DNA from: Arthrobacter sp. DNA4
Lineage (GTDB): Bacteria > Actinomycetota > Actinomycetes > Actinomycetales > Micrococcaceae
DNA length: 64,000 nt
Direction: 5' to 3'
Assembly: GCF_024362385.1 (NCBI RefSeq)
Contig: NZ_CP101466.1
Coordinates: forward strand, 2,852,001 to 2,916,000
The notes beneath the pieces were generated by a model. That model was not told the DNA's origin and did not search any database. It worked only from the letters and a program-made list of their open reading frames with translations. Below, piece by piece: positions 45,967 to 56,682 of the stretch (the stretch's first letter is position 1; every line of letters starts with the position of its first letter). A program made the position numbers and the translations under genes.

Positions 45967-47079
45967 TTACGCCGCGGTTTCCCCATTGCCGCGGGACAGG
46001 TACGGCCACGCTGTCACCAGTCCCATGACCAGCGTCGCGAAGATGTCCACGGCGAGCACGATGTGCCAGGGGAAGACAGCGAACGCCAGGCCGCCGAAGG
46101 AGAGCACGGCGGTCCACAGGTACATCAGGACCACCGCGGTACGGTGCGAATAGCCGATGTCCAGCAATTTATGGTGCAGGTGTCCGCGGTCCGCCGACCA
46201 GGGCGAACGCCCGCGGGCCGTCCGCCGGACGACCGCCAGACCGAGGTCCAGCAGCGGCAGGAAGAGGACGGCGAAGGGAAGCAGGATGGGGATAATGGTG
46301 GAGATACCGTTGGCACGGTCGTAGAGGCCCGAGGTGATCTGCCCCGTGGACACGACGCCGGCCGAGGCCATGAGGAGCCCAATCAGCATGGCGCCGGAGT
46401 CCCCCATGAAGATCTTCGAGGGAAAGAAGTTGTGCGGCAGGAAGCCAAGGCACCCGCCCACCAGCACGGCCGTAATGAGCGTAGCCAGGTCTGAATAGTC
46501 CAGCAGGACTGCGTTCCGGTGGACCCAGTAGGCGGTGATGAAGAACGCCGTGCCGCCGATGATGGCCACTCCCGCGGCGAGGCCGTCCAGCCCGTCAATG
46601 AAGTTGAAGGCGTTCATGGTGGTGACGATCAGTCCGGCCGTCAGCACTATCCGCAGTGTTCCGTCCTGGAGGTAGATGGGTTCAGGTACCCAGGGGACGA
46701 TGGTCATCTGGACACCCCAGATGGCCACTGTCAGTCCGGCGGCGCTCTGGCCGATCAGCTTCACCCACCAGCGGATGTCCAGCAGGTCGTCCGCCACGCC
46801 CACCAGGACGATGACCGCTGCTCCTGCCAGGACACCCCACGGTGAAAAGTTGTTGCGGTAGATGTCCTTGACGAAGAAGGACTGGCTGGCAACGACCAGC
46901 GCCACCATGACGCCCAGGAAGATTGCCACCCCGCCCAGCCTGGACACCGGCGTGGAATGCATGTCGCGGCTGCGGATGGGCAGGTGCAGCTCAAGCCGGT
47001 GCCCCACGATGCGGGCGCCCCAGGTGGCCCCGTAGGAGACAATGGCGGCGGTGAGCCCCATGAGCAGGTACATGATCAT
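45967..47079 (-). CDS. wecA: Polyprenyl-phosphate N-acetylglucosamine-1-phosphate transferase (WecA/TagO family)
   Basis: This 370-residue membrane enzyme of the MraY/WecA superfamily transfers GlcNAc-1-phosphate to decaprenyl phosphate, the first step of wall glycopolymer or lipid-linked oligosaccharide synthesis. It has about ten helices with the conserved Asp pair VADDLLDIRWW, the NAFNFIDGLDGLAAG loop, and HKLLDIGYSHR. In M. tuberculosis the orthologue (Rv1302) sits in the same place. It diverges from the glycosyltransferase gene by about 290 bp and probably leads the atp run. Confidence 0.93.
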   Translation of the reverse strand: MIMYLLMGLTAAIVSYGATWGARIVGHRLELHLPIRSRDMHSTPVSRLGGVAIFLGVMVALVVASQSFFVKDIYRNNFSPWGVLAGAAVIVLVGVADDLLDIRWWVKLIGQSAAGLTVAIWGVQMTIVPWVPEPIYLQDGTLRIVLTAGLIVTTMNAFNFIDGLDGLAAGVAIIGGTAFFITAYWVHRNAVLLDYSDLATLITAVLVGGCLGFLPHNFFPSKIFMGDSGAMLIGLLMASAGVVSTGQITSGLYDRANGISTIIPILLPFAVLFLPLLDLGLAVVRRTARGRSPWSADRGHLHHKLLDIGYSHRTAVVLMYLWTAVLSFGGLAFAVFPWHIVLAVDIFATLVMGLVTAWPYLSRGNGETAA

Positions 47080-47258
47080 GGGACGGCAACCGCTTCAAGG
47101 GTGGTGGTGCCAAAGCCGCTCGGCCGATGTGGCAGCCGGTTGGGGGTGGGTGGGCTCACGGGCCGGGAATCTGTTCTTCGATAAATGAAACTTCTCCGTC
47201 GCCGAGCGCGCAGCAGGCAGTGCGCACAGACGTACGCGCAGCGCCTTACAGGGCTGTA

Positions 47259-47287
47259 TTACAGTGGACTCTAGTCAAAGATACTAG
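47259..47287 (+). promoter_or_regulatory. Putative promoter of GT2 gene
   Basis: TTACAG at 47259-47264 and TACTAG at 47282-47287, spaced 17 bp, form a plausible -35/-10 pair. The transcript would have a 5' leader of about 75 nt with AAAGGA before the ATG. The rest of the 289-bp gap (47080-47368) shows no gene; it should also hold the wecA promoter, which I could not locate. Confidence 0.4.
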
Positions 47288-47368
47288 TGCCAACGGCACC
47301 ATGGCTCCGCGCCACACGGGCGCACAACAGGCGGGGAACTCCCTTGCAGCCATGCTGAAAGGACCCCC

Positions 47369-48265
47369 ATGACCCCCCGCATTGCGGTTGCCGCCGTGAC
47401 TTTCGACCGGCCGAAGGAACTCTCCGTCCTGTTGGATTCGATCAATGCCCAGAGCCGGCACGTGGACACGATTTGCCTGGTGGACAGCGGCACCACCCCG
47501 GCCGCGGATGTGGCAGCGGCGCACCCCAACGTGGACTATGTGCGCTCGGAAGCGAATCTGGGCGGCGCGGGCGGATTTGCGCTTGCCGCGCTCAAGGCCG
47601 TCGCCAGCGGTGCCCGCTGGATCTGGATGATGGACGACGACGCCGAGTAAGCAGATCCGGAATGCCTCGCCACGCTGCTTCGTGAGGCTGAGGCACGCGA
47701 CCTGGAGGCGGTGGTCCCTTTGGTCACGGCGCCCGGCCATCCCGACCGGCTGTCCTTCTTCTTCCGCCTGGACGGCAAGGTCACGCACGACAGGGCCGAG
47801 GTGGAGAAACGAGGCTTCCTGCCGGACGACGGCCACTTCTTCAACGGTGCGCTGATCCGCTCCGACGTGTTCTTCAAGGTGGGCCTGCCGGACATGCGCC
47901 TGTTCATCCGCGGCGATGAAGTTGATTTCACCATCCGGCTGCGCAAGGCCGGGATCCGCTTTGGCACCGTCACCACCACGGCCATTACGCACCCGCACGC
48001 CTTCGGGGAAACGCAGCACGTCTACGGCGCCCGCTGGCACGTGATCGTCCCGGACTCCGCCTTCAAGCGTTTCTACTATTACCGGAACCGGGGCTACCTG
48101 ATCCGCCGCTACTTCCGGGTGCGCTCGTTCGTGGCCGACGTCGGCGGGTATCTGGGCTACTTTCTGCAGCGCCGCGACCTTTCGGGCTTTCTGGGGTGGG
48201 CACATTCGTTCACCACCGGCCTGCGGGGCAAGGGCTTCGCTCCGTTGGAGGACCAGAAGTTCTAG
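47369..48265 (+). pseudogene. GlfT1-like glycosyltransferase family 2; interrupted by an in-frame TAA
   Basis: The frame from the ATG at 47369 reads a GT2 fold: N-terminal AAVTFDRPKELSVLLDSI, LGGAGGFALA, and the metal-binding DDD in WIWMMDDDAE. It then meets TAA at 47648-47650. The same frame continues without a break to 48265 with family-like sequence (ADPECLATLLREAEARDL, then DGHFFNGALIR and RGDEVDFTIRLRKAG). A single C-to-T change of a CAA would explain it. Restored length is 298 residues, resembling galactofuranosyl/rhamnosyl transferases. It is on the opposite strand to the wecA and wecG genes. Confidence 0.78.
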
Positions 48266-48311
48266 GCGAACCCTGCCGCTGTTTGCCGCGCTCCGCTGCT
48301 TCCGGCCCCGG

Positions 48312-49079
48312 TTACCTGTTCAGGCCCGGTTTTCCGAGCCTCCGGGCGGCCAGGAGCCACAACAGGACCCAGGGCTCCCCCAGCACGCGGTAGGCCACGC
48401 GGCGGGGATGCAGGAGCAGGCGCCACGCCCACTCCAGGCCCATCCTGCCCAGCCACCGGGGGGCCAGCTTCTGGACGCCGGCCAGCTGCTCGATGGCGCC
48501 GCCCACGGCGCAGTACACGGCAGGCGGCATCTCAGCCAGCCGCCGCTGCAGCACTTCCTCCTGGAGCGGCATGCCCAGGCCAAGCAGGACAAGCTGCGGC
48601 TGTTCCCGGTGCAGCCAGGCAACGGCTGCCTCCTCAAGCGCAGGACCCCATCCTTCACCGGGAAAGCCTGACACGCGGGCGCCCGGAACGATGTCATTCA
48701 GCCTGCTGACTGCCCCCGCGTTCGCCTCCGCACCCGCACCGATTACGGCAATCCGTTCAAGGCCGCGCACTTGGTCCAGAGCCGGCAGCCAGTCCGTTGA
48801 ACCCAGCCGGTAATCCATGACGGGGCCTTCGGCGTTGCCGGTCCTCCCCCACAGCCACAGCACGGGTGCGCCGTCCAGGAGCACGACGTCGCTGTCCTCG
48901 TAGAGGCGGCGGAATCCGTCGTCGGACAAAGCCAGCGTGACGCTGTGCAGGTTGTGGCCCAGGACGGTACGGGTGGAGCCATCCGCAACGAAGCTGCTCA
49001 GTTCCGCCACCAGTTCGGGGACGCGCAACGGCGTGGCGTGGACGTCCAGGACAGGAATCTGCTGGCGGTCCAGCGCCAT
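48312..49079 (-). CDS. WecG/TagA/CpsF family glycosyltransferase
   Basis: The 255-residue enzyme belongs to the TagA/WecG family, which adds N-acetylmannosaminuronic acid or ManNAc to a lipid-linked GlcNAc. It shows the TxNxxS-like HNLHSVTLAL region, LLDGAPVLWLW near residue 60, and LVLLGLGMPLQEEVL, with the conserved AVGGAIEQLAG downstream. It is the logical next enzyme after WecA, which is encoded 1.2 kb away. The ATG overlaps the tsaC stop (TGATG). Confidence 0.88.
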   Translation of the reverse strand: MALDRQQIPVLDVHATPLRVPELVAELSSFVADGSTRTVLGHNLHSVTLALSDDGFRRLYEDSDVVLLDGAPVLWLWGRTGNAEGPVMDYRLGSTDWLPALDQVRGLERIAVIGAGAEANAGAVSRLNDIVPGARVSGFPGEGWGPALEEAAVAWLHREQPQLVLLGLGMPLQEEVLQRRLAEMPPAVYCAVGGAIEQLAGVQKLAPRWLGRMGLEWAWRLLLHPRRVAYRVLGEPWVLLWLLAARRLGKPGLNR

Positions 49080-49936
49080 CAAGGCTGCTGGTTCCCGGCC
49101 GGCGTGGTGGATTCCGCGGCCGGCCCGGTCACGGCGGACGACCCGGACGCCTCAGGTGCGGCCCCGCCGTCGTCCTGTACATCGGCTGCGCTTGACTGGC
49201 CTGTGCCCGGCTGCCCGGCGCCAGTTGGCTCACCACCAACCTGCTCACCGCCGGCTTCCTCTTCGGCCATGGGGATCTCTCCCAGGCCCAGGACGCCGGG
49301 GACGTGCCCGCGGAGCTGGTCCAGGCTCACTGCCCCGTTGCGCACCACGCGCAGGATGGGACCGGTGGCATCCACAATGGTGGACGGCACGCCGGCTTCA
49401 CCCTCCACGGGGCGCTGGCCGCCCTCCAGGTACACCTCCACGGAATCAGCAAGCTGCTCCCGGGCGGCAGCTGCGGTCTGGGCCGGGGCGTGTCCGGTGC
49501 GGTTTGCGGAGGACACGGCAAGCGGGCCGGTCAAAGTCAGCAGTTCCAGGGCCACCTCGTCGGCAGGCATCCGCAGGGCCACGGTCCCCTTGGTTTCGCC
49601 CAGGTCCCAGTCCAGGGACGGCTGTGCGTGCAGGATCAGCGTCAGGCCTCCGGGCCAGAAGGCCTCGGCGAGTTTCCGTGCGTCAGCCGAGACCTCGGTG
49701 GCCAGGCCGTCCAGGGCGTTGATCCGCGGAATCAGGACGGGCGGGGGCATGGTGCGGCTGCGCCCCTTGGAAACCAGCAGCATGGTGACGGCCTGGGGCG
49801 AGAACGCGTCCGCGCCGATCCCGTAGACGGTGTCCGTGGGGAGCACGACGCACTTCTTCTCGCTGATCGCGCGCTGGGCGTGTTCCAGGCCCCGGGCCCG
49901 CTCGTCGTCGATGGTGCAGTCATAAGTTGTGGTCAC
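49079..49936 (-). CDS. tsaC: Threonylcarbamoyl-AMP synthase (Sua5/YrdC family)
   Basis: TsaC makes threonylcarbamoyl-AMP for the t6A modification at position 37 of ANN-decoding tRNAs. The core (residues 1-200) has VVLPTDTVYGIGADAF near residue 32, SKGRSRTMPPPVLI, and SANRTGHAPAQT with the PSTIVDATG strand. An unusual tail of about 70 residues is Gly/Glu/Pro/Ala-rich and probably disordered. It is slightly shorter than typical Sua5, which has its own C-terminal domain. The GTG overlaps the prmC stop as GTGA. Confidence 0.94.
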   Translation of the reverse strand: MTTTYDCTIDDERARGLEHAQRAISEKKCVVLPTDTVYGIGADAFSPQAVTMLLVSKGRSRTMPPPVLIPRINALDGLATEVSADARKLAEAFWPGGLTLILHAQPSLDWDLGETKGTVALRMPADEVALELLTLTGPLAVSSANRTGHAPAQTAAAAREQLADSVEVYLEGGQRPVEGEAGVPSTIVDATGPILRVVRNGAVSLDQLRGHVPGVLGLGEIPMAEEEAGGEQVGGEPTGAGQPGTGQSSAADVQDDGGAAPEASGSSAVTGPAAESTTPAGNQQP

Positions 49937-50838
49937 TGGCCCATTCTTTCATTCCGTGCGGAGTCCCCCACGAGCACGGCGCTGGTGGCGCGCTCCTTGC
50001 CGTTGAGGTCCAGGTGCGTTGTGATGGCTGTCCAGGTTCCGGTCCTTGCAAGCATGGCGGCGATCCAGCCGGCCTGGACTTCTGCGTGTTCCATGACGAA
50101 GTAGCCGCCCGGCCGCAGCAGCCGGGCAGCGGAGGCCGCTGCCGCCGTCGGAAGTTCCATGCCCTCCGCTCCCCCGCCGTACAAAGCTTCCGGCGGATCG
50201 TGCAGGGCTACTTCGGGTTCGTTGGGGATGGCTTCGGCGGGGATGTACGGCGGGTTGGAAACCACGACGTCGACGCTTCCGTTAAGCTCCGGGAAGGCGT
50301 CGCGCAGGTCGCCCAGGACAAGGTTGACGCCCAGCGGCGCCAGGTTTTTCGCCGCCCAGGCGTGCGCGAACGGGCTGAATTCGACAGCATGCACCTCGGC
50401 TCCGGGAAGTTCGGAAGCGAGCGAACCGGCGATGGCACCGGACCCCGTGCCAAGGTCCACCATGCGGGGACTGCGCATGCCGCGGACGTGGTCGATGGCC
50501 AGCTGGACCACCGATTCGGTCTCCGGACGGGGAATAAAAACCCCCGGCCCCACAGCCAGCTCCAGGTAGCGGAAATGCGCCACCCCGGTGATGTGCTGCA
50601 GCGGGATCCGGCGCGCACGTTCGGCCACCAGCTCGCCATACCCCTGCGGTGCGGGAGTGTCGCCAAGCATCAGGGAGCGCAGGCGTCCCAGCCCGACGTT
50701 CAGGAGATGGTCCGCCAGGAGCTCCGCGTCGGCGCGGGGGCTGGGGACCCCGGCCTCAGCCAGCAGTGCGGCAGCCTCACGGACAGCTGCAGCCAGTGTC
50801 TGGGTCTGGGCAGGCACCGCGGAGGTGGGCTCGGTCAT
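49933..50838 (-). CDS. prmC: Release factor N5-glutamine methyltransferase (PrmC/HemK)
   Basis: PrmC methylates the GGQ glutamine of release factors. The 301-residue protein has an N-terminal helical domain and a Rossmann methyltransferase domain with PRPETE near residue 118, VDLGTGSGAIAGSLA and the NPPYIP motif. The ATG at 50838 is preferred to an upstream frame that overlaps prfA. It lies 16 bp after prfA, whose product is the substrate. Confidence 0.96.
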   Translation of the reverse strand: MTEPTSAVPAQTQTLAAAVREAAALLAEAGVPSPRADAELLADHLLNVGLGRLRSLMLGDTPAPQGYGELVAERARRIPLQHITGVAHFRYLELAVGPGVFIPRPETESVVQLAIDHVRGMRSPRMVDLGTGSGAIAGSLASELPGAEVHAVEFSPFAHAWAAKNLAPLGVNLVLGDLRDAFPELNGSVDVVVSNPPYIPAEAIPNEPEVALHDPPEALYGGGAEGMELPTAAAASAARLLRPGGYFVMEHAEVQAGWIAAMLARTGTWTAITTHLDLNGKERATSAVLVGDSARNERMGQ

Positions 50839-50854
50839 GGGTGGCAGCTTCCGA

Positions 50855-51928
50855 TCAGTCGCCGATGGCGTCCAGCCGCGCCTGCTCGTCCATTTCGATC
50901 GCCGACTGGATGACCGGTTCCAGGTCACCGTTCATGACCTGGTCCAGGTTGTAGGCCTTGTAGCCGGTGCGGTGGTCGGCGATCCGGTTTTCCGGGTAGT
51001 TGTACGTACGGATGCGCTCGGAGCGGTCCATGGTGCGGATCTGCGACTTGCGCTGTTCCGAGTTGGCGGCGTCGATCTGCTCCTGCTGGTGCGCCAGGAT
51101 GCGGGCACGGAGGACGCGCATGCCGGCCTCACGGTTCTGCAGCTGCGATTTCTCGTTCTGCATGGCCACCACAATGCCGGTGGGAAGGTGCGTGATGCGC
51201 ACAGCGGAGTCCGTGGTGTTCACGGACTGGCCACCCGGGCCCGAGGACCGGTACACGTCGATTTTGAGGTCGTTCTGGTTGATCTCGAGCTCTTCCGGCT
51301 CGTCCACTTCGGGCAGGACCAGCACGCCGGCAGCCGAGGTGTGGATGCGTCCCTGGGACTCGGTCACGGGCACGCGCTGGACGCGGTGCACGCCGCCTTC
51401 GAATTTAAGCCGGGCGTACACGCCCTCAGCGGGGTCGTTCGAGTTGCCTTTGACGGCCACCTGGACGTCCTTGTAGCCGCCCAGGTCCGACTCCGTGGCG
51501 GAGATGATTTCGGTCTTCCAGCCGCGGGACTCCGCGTAGCGGGTGTACATGCGCAGCAGGTCGCCGGCGAACAGGGCAGCCTCGTCGCCACCTTCGCCGC
51601 CCTTGACCTCGAGGATCACGTTGCGGGCGTCGTCCGGATCGCGCGGAATCAGCAGGCGCCGCAGCTTGGCGGCAGCCGTCTCCAGCGCGGCCTCAAGTTC
51701 AGGCACCTCGGCAGCGAACTCGGGATCCTCGGCAGCCATCTCCTTGGCGGCAGCAAGGTCATCCCGGATGCCTTCCCACTTGTGGTAGGCCTCAACAATG
51801 CCATTGAGCTGAGCCGACCGCCGCCCCAGCTTCCGGGCAAGCCGCTGGTCAGCATAAACAGCAGGATCCCCCAGCTGCGCCTGGATGGAGTCATGCTCAT
51901 CAAGCAGGCCCTGTACGGACTCAAACAT
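50855..51928 (-). CDS. prfA: Peptide chain release factor 1
   Basis: RF1 terminates translation at UAA and UAG. The 357-residue protein shows the stop-codon-reading tripeptide region [16 protein letters not shown] (PVT) and the GGQ motif in [12 protein letters not shown] that triggers peptide release. The length is right. A 14-bp palindrome lies 16 bp upstream of the ATG (51944-51957), and AGAGG is the Shine-Dalgarno. Confidence 0.97.
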   Translation of the reverse strand: MFESVQGLLDEHDSIQAQLGDPAVYADQRLARKLGRRSAQLNGIVEAYHKWEGIRDDLAAAKEMAAEDPEFAAEVPELEAALETAAAKLRRLLIPRDPDDARNVILEVKGGEGGDEAALFAGDLLRMYTRYAESRGWKTEIISATESDLGGYKDVQVAVKGNSNDPAEGVYARLKFEGGVHRVQRVPVTESQGRIHTSAAGVLVLPEVDEPEELEINQNDLKIDVYRSSGPGGQSVNTTDSAVRITHLPTGIVVAMQNEKSQLQNREAGMRVLRARILAHQQEQIDAANSEQRKSQIRTMDRSERIRTYNYPENRIADHRTGYKAYNLDQVMNGDLEPVIQSAIEMDEQARLDAIGD

Positions 51929-51943
51929 CTATAAACCTCTTTC

Positions 51944-51957
51944 GACTTGTACAAGTC
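51944..51957. promoter_or_regulatory. Perfect 14-bp palindrome upstream of prfA
   Basis: GACTTGTACAAGTC reads the same on both strands and lies 16 bp before the prfA start. It could be an operator or a small hairpin in the rho-prfA intergenic RNA. I know no named regulator for it. Confidence 0.4.
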
Positions 51958-52027
51958 TAATGACTGCCATGCGGAGACTGACCGCACGTCCGGACGCGCG
52001 CCCGCATTTGGTGAGATAACTGCATGG

Positions 52028-52138
52028 CGTTCGGATTTTGCCGCCCCGGGAGTGGCATCGGGCCTGCCGGAGCTGGGCGGCGAACGATCGAAGATCGAAG
52101 CCGCCCAGCGAAGGGGCGGGGGCGGCAAAATCCGAACG
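52028..52138. repeat. Nested palindromic structure between rho and prfA
   Basis: A perfect 20-bp inverted repeat (52028-52047 / 52119-52138) encloses a perfect 10-bp repeat (52072-52081 / 52100-52109), which encloses a 5-bp one (52085-52089 / 52093-52097). The core element GGCAAAAT recurs a third time in the neighbouring terminator loop. The layout resembles a REP/BIME-type extragenic palindrome. Nothing between 51929 and 52184 encodes ribosomal protein L31, which sits here in M. tuberculosis. Confidence 0.7.
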
Positions 52139-52143
52139 ACAAA

Positions 52144-52174
52144 GGCGGGGCCGGCAAAATGCGTCGGCCCCGCC
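52144..52174 (-). terminator. Terminator hairpin after rho
   Basis: GGCGGGGCC pairs with GGCCCCGCC (52144-52152 / 52166-52174) in a 9-bp stem with a 13-nt loop; on the minus strand it is followed by TTTGT. It lies 10 bp after the rho stop and fits transcription termination. Confidence 0.6.
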
Positions 52175-52184
52175 CCTGGTGAAA

Positions 52185-54307
<2,123 letters not shown>

Positions 54308-54598
54308 GAAGGATCCTTCCCCCTCGACGGCGTCCAGACTGGGAGCTGGACGCGATGATTTGATCTGGGCTGCAGTTCAGATCTGCAGCCGGATTTCAGC
54401 CTTGCCGGTTGGATTTCGGCCAGCAGGGCCGGATACTGATTCACCTTGCGCTGCGCCCACGGCGCAACGCCTGACTGACGCTTCAGGGGCAGTTGGATGC
54501 TGCAGTTCCTGCGACAGACCAAGCAGGTGGCACCGGAATACATTCACAGTGGTAGATCAAACAGCAACTGAATGCAGGAGCAGATCAGATAGGCGGAA
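54308..54598 (-). promoter_or_regulatory. Long rho 5' leader / thrB-rho intergenic region
   Basis: The 291-bp gap holds no gene. It contains hairpins at 54330-54336 / 54347-54353 (7 bp) and 54368-54375 / 54383-54390 (8 bp), plus a 12-bp palindrome, GAAGGATCCTTC (54308-54319), that covers the rho Shine-Dalgarno. A structured leader may mediate autoregulation of rho, which is known in E. coli; here it is an inference. The rho promoter itself is not evident. Confidence 0.5.
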
Positions 54599-55573
54599 TT
54601 ACCGCCGGTGCACGTCCACCTTAGCACCTTCAACGTCCACTGCGAGCTTCAGAACGCGCCAGCCAATGTCCGGCGTGTTCTCCGATGTAAAGGCCTCAAT
54701 GAAGGCCAGTGCATCACTGGCCTGCGCTTCGCCGTTGGCCAGCACCAGGACGGTTGGCCCGGCGCCGGAAACCACTGCTGCGTAGCCTGCTTTACGGAGG
54801 GCGCCGATGAGCGCCGCACTGGGCCGCATGGCTTCCGCCCGGTAGCTCTGGTGCAGGTAGTCCTCGGTGCCCGGCAGGAGAAACTCAGGCTTTTGCGTCA
54901 ATGCATGGATCAGCAGCGCCGCACGGCCCGAATTCATGGCCGCCGCATGGTGTCCCACTGATGCGGGCAGCAGGGCGCGGGCGGCTTCGGTGGACAGTTC
55001 GAAGTCGGGTACCGCCACGATGGGGATGATCGACCCGGTCACGGTGGCAGTGGTGCTGCTGTACTGCTCACTGTCCTGCCATGACAGCGCCAGTCCGCCG
55101 AAAATCGCGGGTGCGACGTTGTCCGGGTGGCCTTCCATTTCGCTGGTGAGCTGCAGGATCCAGTCGCGGCCGCGCTGGTTTTCCGCTGGAACCATGGCAT
55201 TGGCGGCAGACACAGCCGCCACGACCGCCGAGGCGGACGAGCCCAGTCCCCTGCCGTGCGGGTTGACGTTTTCGGCAGTCACCTTCAGGCCGCCGTGGCG
55301 GAATCCCAGCCGTTCAAAGGCCGCGTCCATGGCCCGGACCACCAGGTGGCTGGCATCCCGGGGAAGGGTTTCCGCCCCTTCGCCGCGCAGGTCGAAGACG
55401 AGTTCGTCCGTGTCCAGGCTTTCCACGGTCAGGGTGTCGTGCAGGGCCAGGGCAAGCCCCAGGCTGTCGTAGCCGGGACCAAGGTTGGCCGTGGTGGCGG
55501 GGACGCGGACGGTGACGCGCTGGCCCGGCTCAATCAGTTGCAGTCCGACGGCGGCCTGCGAGGTGGTGTCCAA
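54599..55573 (-). CDS. thrB: Homoserine kinase
   Basis: ThrB phosphorylates homoserine using ATP. The 324-residue GHMP kinase shows NLGPGYDSLGLALAL near residue 30, the ATP-binding loop PHGRGLGSSASAVVA near residue 110, and a late GAGPTVLVL. The start is TTG at 55573, with GGAAG upstream. It follows thrC by 2 bp and ends the threonine operon. Confidence 0.95.
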   Translation of the reverse strand: MDTTSQAAVGLQLIEPGQRVTVRVPATTANLGPGYDSLGLALALHDTLTVESLDTDELVFDLRGEGAETLPRDASHLVVRAMDAAFERLGFRHGGLKVTAENVNPHGRGLGSSASAVVAAVSAANAMVPAENQRGRDWILQLTSEMEGHPDNVAPAIFGGLALSWQDSEQYSSTTATVTGSIIPIVAVPDFELSTEAARALLPASVGHHAAAMNSGRAALLIHALTQKPEFLLPGTEDYLHQSYRAEAMRPSAALIGALRKAGYAAVVSGAGPTVLVLANGEAQASDALAFIEAFTSENTPDIGWRVLKLAVDVEGAKVDVHRR

Positions 55574-55575
55574 GG

Positions 55576-56682
55576 TTATTTTTCTTCCAGTCCCAGCTCA
55601 GCGGCTACGGTGACGACGTCGTTGGGGACCTTGACCGGCTGGACATCGCTGCCGTCCTCGGTGCGCAGGGCCCACTGGGGATCCTTGAGTCCGTGGCCTG
55701 TGACGGTGATGACGATGGTTTTTCCGCTGGGGACCTCGCCGGCGGCGTGCTTCTTGAGCAGTCCGGCCACGCCTGCGGCGGAACCGGGCTCCACGAAGAC
55801 GCCTTCCTTGGACGACAGCCAGCGGTGGGCGTTCAGGATCTCCTCATCGGTGACGGCCTCGATGAGCCCGCCGGATTCGTCACGGGCGCCGACGGCACCG
55901 TCCCAGGACGCCGGGTTTCCAATGCGGATGGCAGTGGCGATGGTGTCCGGTTCTGTGATGGGGTGGCCTGCGACGAAGGGGGCGGCACCGGCGGCCTGGA
56001 AGCCCCACATGGCAGGTGTCCTGGTGGATACGGCGGGAAGGGTACCGGCCGTCTCCGATTCGAAGGGAGCGGAGTACTCTTTGTAGCCCTTCCAGTAGGC
56101 CGTGATGTTGCCGGCGTTGCCCACGGGCAGAACGTGGATGTCCGGTGCGTCGCCCAGGGAATCGACCACTTCGAAGGCGCCGGTCTTCTGGCCCTGGATG
56201 CGGGCGGGGTTTACCGAGTTCACCAGGAAGACGGGGTAGGACTCCCCCAGCTTGCGGGCTATGTCCAGGCAGTTGTCGAAGTTGCCGTCCACCTGGAGCA
56301 GGGTGGCCCCGTGGGCGATCGCCTGGCTGAGCTTGCCCATGGAGATCTTGCCTTCGGGCACCAGGACCGCACACTTGAGGCCGGCGGCCGTAGCGTAGGC
56401 AGCAGCAGAGGCGGACGTGTTGCCGGTGGAAGCGCACACAACGGCCTTCGCGCCGGAGGCAACTGCTGCCGTCATCGCCATGGTCATGCCACGGTCCTTG
56501 AAGGAGCCGGTGGGGTTCATGCCTTCCACCTTGAGGTAGACCTCGGAACCGGTGAGTTCGGAGAGCTTCTGCGCGTGTACCAGCGGGGTGCCGCCCTCGC
56601 CCAGGGTGATGACCCTGGTGGACTCCGTCACGGGCAGACGGTCAGCGTATTCGCGGATGACACCGCGCCATTGGTGAGCCAC
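55576..56682 (-). CDS. thrC: Threonine synthase
   Basis: ThrC converts phosphohomoserine to threonine using PLP. The 368-residue enzyme has the lysine loop [10 protein letters not shown] near residue 60, [17 protein letters not shown], and the PLP-phosphate Gly loop VLPVGNAGN. Start GTG at 56682 is directly adjacent to the hom stop (TAAGTG). Confidence 0.96.
   Translation of the reverse strand: MAHQWRGVIREYADRLPVTESTRVITLGEGGTPLVHAQKLSELTGSEVYLKVEGMNPTGSFKDRGMTMAMTAAVASGAKAVVCASTGNTSASAAAYATAAGLKCAVLVPEGKISMGKLSQAIAHGATLLQVDGNFDNCLDIARKLGESYPVFLVNSVNPARIQGQKTGAFEVVDSLGDAPDIHVLPVGNAGNITAYWKGYKEYSAPFESETAGTLPAVSTRTPAMWGFQAAGAAPFVAGHPITEPDTIATAIRIGNPASWDGAVGARDESGGLIEAVTDEEILNAHRWLSSKEGVFVEPGSAAGVAGLLKKHAAGEVPSGKTIVITVTGHGLKDPQWALRTEDGSDVQPVKVPNDVVTVAAELGLEEK

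Noticed and set aside
47246..48205. Minus-strand 319-codon ORF opposite the GT2 gene
   Set aside because: It is a shadow of the restored glycosyltransferase frame.
47369..48265. Two separate small genes instead of one GT2 gene
   Set aside because: Both pieces share one frame and one family fold around a single TAA.
54308..54598. A known riboswitch in the rho leader
   Set aside because: The hairpins do not match any aptamer pattern that I recognise.
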